A stretch of 64,000 nucleotides of DNA. Source: Flavobacterium yafengii (GTDB lineage: Bacteria > Bacteroidota > Bacteroidia > Flavobacteriales > Flavobacteriaceae). Positions 62,384 through 64,000 of this stretch are shown here, piece by piece. A program made the translations under genes and the position numbers. The stretch lies in assembly GCF_030010375.1 (NCBI RefSeq), contig NZ_JASCRY010000001.1:1054001-1118000 (forward strand). Direction: 5' to 3'. Position 1 is the first letter of the stretch. Each line of letters opens with the position of its first letter. Below the pieces are notes generated by a model. It worked only from the letters and a program-made list of their open reading frames with translations. It did no database searches and had not been told where the DNA came from.

Positions 62384-62763
62384 ATACAATTGCCCTCTCT
62401 TTTTTGAGATTTGAAATCTCATTACACAAGTTGTTTGTTAAAATTCAATAATTTTTTTGATGGAATACTTTAGAATTCATTCGGAATGCTTTAGTGTATG
62501 TCCTGAAGTGTTTCAATGTTTTTTAGATATAAAGAGGCTCTAAGAAAGATTTTTTTTAGTAATATAAATTATAAGTATTTTTTTTTAAGCTATAGGTTAA
62601 AAAGAATTTTATCTGATTTAGTATCATACATTCACATCTAGATTTGGGGTACTTCTTACCAGACAGCTTACTTGAAAATTTATTTGGGAAATAAATTATA
62701 ATTACAATTTAGTTAAGGTAAGCTGTTTTTGGTAGGATTTTTTAATTAGTATAGCTGAGAAAG
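62384..62763. other. AT-rich gap with a spaced inverted repeat
   Basis: No ORF above 28 codons is convincing here. It contains a GAGATTT-G-AAATCTC palindrome (62407-62421). Further on is a spaced inverted repeat (ACAGCTTAC 62663-62671 against GTAAGCTGT 62718-62726, extended by TACC/GGTA) that ends about 30 bases before the next gene. Confidence 0.5.
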
Positions 62764-63240
62764 ATGAATGTAAATTTTGTAGCAGCAAACAAAACAGAAA
62801 ATATCTTAGAAGAAAATTCCTTTTTTATTGCTTTTGAATCGAAAGTGATTTTTAAAAACGACAAGGAAAGAATCAATTTATCTTTGAACCATATTTCAAA
62901 TATTAGAATTGTTAAAAATAGAGATTTGACTACTAATATTATTATATCAATATTCTCCGCTTTATTTTATTTAATAGCAATAGTTCCTGTAAATGACAAA
63001 ATTGTATTTCAATTATTGTTTTTAGTTTATGTTTCGATTTTATTTATAATCTTTAGTCGGATAAAAAAATACAATTACAAACTTTTAATAAATAATGGTA
63101 AGTTTGGTTTTAATGAAATTATAATTTCAGAGAACAACCTTTTTTATGCAAAACGTTTTCTTGCTATGTTTAAACCGAACATAGCAAAAACTGATGTTAA
63201 CGATGGAATAATTGTAATTTCATGGTCTTGTTCTAGTTAG
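62764..63240 (+). CDS. Unrecognised two-helix membrane protein
   Basis: A 158-residue protein, N-terminus in the cytoplasm with a beta-like stretch (about 20-58), two adjacent transmembrane helices (about 60-78 and 84-102, sharing a short PVNDK turn) and a C-terminal soluble part that looks like another small beta domain. The pattern (strands, two helices, strands) resembles PH-like/YcxB-type membrane proteins, but I cannot assign it. It is flanked by signalling genes on both sides and has no operon partner. Confidence 0.6.
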   Translation: MNVNFVAANKTENILEENSFFIAFESKVIFKNDKERINLSLNHISNIRIVKNRDLTTNIIISIFSALFYLIAIVPVNDKIVFQLLFLVYVSILFIIFSRIKKYNYKLLINNGKFGFNEIIISENNLFYAKRFLAMFKPNIAKTDVNDGIIVISWSCSS

Positions 63241-63266
63241 TATACAGGTAAATTCGTGTCTTTTTA

Positions 63267-63638
63267 CTATTTATTGTTTGTTAATAAATTAGATTCTATA
63301 ATTTTTTTTAATTCTTTAAAGACAAAAGGTTTTTTAATATAACCTTTGGCTCCTAAATCAATTCCTTTTTTTACATCCTTAAGTTCAACATTTGCACTAA
63401 GTAATAATACCGGAATAATTGAATACTCTGAATTTTGATGCTGTTCCATGAAACCATAGCCGTCGAGTTTAGGCATTGTTATGTCGCATATGATAAGATC
63501 AGGCTTTATTTTTTTGACTTTGTCTAATCCCTTAAGTCCATTTTTAGCCTCATAAACTTCGTATCCTACAAATGATAAAAACTCACTTATAACTTCTCTT
63601 AACTTTATCTCATCATCAATAATTAATAGTTTAGCCAT
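63267..63638 (-). CDS. Single-domain response regulator
   Basis: A 123-residue CheY-like receiver with acidic Asp8/Asp9, phosphorylation site Asp52 (LIICDITMPKLDG), Ser/Thr in LLLSANV and Lys in IKKPF. No output domain is attached, so it acts by protein contact or as relay. It starts 5 bases after the stop of the histidine kinase gene that runs to the right edge. Confidence 0.92.
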   Translation of the reverse strand: MAKLLIIDDEIKLREVISEFLSFVGYEVYEAKNGLKGLDKVKKIKPDLIICDITMPKLDGYGFMEQHQNSEYSIIPVLLLSANVELKDVKKGIDLGAKGYIKKPFVFKELKKIIESNLLTNNK

Positions 63639-63643
63639 AGTTA

Positions 63644-64000
63644 TTACAATTTGTGTAATGGAAATTGCAAAGTTACTTTAGTTCCTTTTCCTAACTGACT
63701 TTCTAATTGGACATTTCCTGAATTTTTCGTGGTAAATGTTTTAACAATATAAAGACCTAGACCAGTGCCTTGAATTCCAGTGGTATTGCTTGCTCTAAAA
63801 AAAGTGTTATAGAGTTTTGATTGATCCTCTTCTGGTATTCCAATTCCAAAATCGATAATCTCAATAACAACGGTATCGTCAGTAGTAAAAAGGTTAAAAA
63901 TGATATCTTCACATCCTTTAGAATATTTGAACGCATTATTTAATATGTTGAAAATCGAGTACTCCATTAGTTTTGTATCTGCAAAAACCGTAAAAGAATC
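63644..64000 (-). CDS. Histidine kinase, C-terminal part (5' end outside window)
   Basis: The frame is open to base 64000, so the gene continues beyond the window. Visible is the HATPase domain with N-box NILNNAFKYS, G1 DFGIGIPEE, F-box NTFFRAS and G2 GTGLGLYIV. The segment before the ATG at 63967 (SFTVFADTKL in the same frame) is the normal strand before the N-box, so that ATG is not the start. It is coupled to the single-domain regulator (5-base gap). Confidence 0.9.
   Translation of the reverse strand, partial: DSFTVFADTKLMEYSIFNILNNAFKYSKGCEDIIFNLFTTDDTVVIEIIDFGIGIPEEDQSKLYNTFFRASNTTGIQGTGLGLYIVKTFTTKNSGNVQLESQLGKGTKVTLQFPLHKL

Noticed and set aside
62460..62543. 27-residue ORF (MEYFRIHSE...)
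   Set aside because: Short, with no helix, signal or conserved neighbour; not distinguishable from chance in this AT-rich gap.

Overview
The window is AT-rich chromosomal DNA from a Flavobacterium-like member of the Bacteroidota (Flavobacteriia). Support comes from promoters of the TTG-N19-21-TAnnTTTG type, a type IX secretion plug protein (DUF5103), two DUF5916 outer-membrane proteins, an S46 dipeptidyl-peptidase, DUF6370/DUF6702/DUF983 proteins, and gene starts with weak Shine-Dalgarno sequences. I saw no phage, insertion sequence, CRISPR array or rRNA.

Layout. 1-0.9 kb: 3' end of mutS, then tRNA-Gly(GCC) and tRNA-Leu(UAA). 0.9-8.6 kb: a DUF1508 protein, a repeat-built lipoprotein, a DPP11-type peptidase, Kdo transferase waaA with a GNAT gene, a DegT-type sugar aminotransferase and galE (envelope sugars), and a second small lipoprotein. 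8.6-15.4 kb: fabD, a stress-protein-like gene with a bestrophin channel, an OmpR/HK pair, and an unrecognised three-helix membrane protein. 15.4-28.3 kb: mostly housekeeping (purT, aspartate aminotransferase, desaturase, rsmG, pruA, apaG, T9SS plug, M16 peptidase). 28.3-36.7 kb: methyltransferase and map, a tetR-ABC-HlyD-TolC export operon whose ATPase has degenerate motifs, and gpmI. 36.8-44.6 kb: two adjacent DUF5916 paralogues, two unrelated L,D-transpeptidases whose 3' ends overlap, and a decayed GNAT pseudogene. 44.8-45.1 kb: two identical tRNA-Gly(UCC) genes and a broken third copy. 45.1-54.2 kb: pepE; a tandem array of secreted CarboxypepD_reg-like paralogues (one truncated) running into DUF6702 and an M1 peptidase; tatA, PAP2, an O-methyltransferase and rlmN. 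54.3-57.8 kb: a polyprenyl synthase and an ECF sigma operon with an ECF-type promoter of its own. 57.8-64 kb: a signalling cluster of soluble-looking kinases and response regulators, with two small unrecognised membrane proteins between them.

No part of the window is clearly a new defence or mobile system. The most unusual content is the paralogue array with a conserved overlapping-GTG junction, the exporter with non-canonical ATPase motifs, the tRNA-Gly duplication scar, the GNAT pseudogene, and the signalling cluster at the right edge. Start codons were moved from the longest ORF where family N-termini or promoter positions required it; this is stated in each entry. Family names come from recognition of motifs in the translations; no database search was run.
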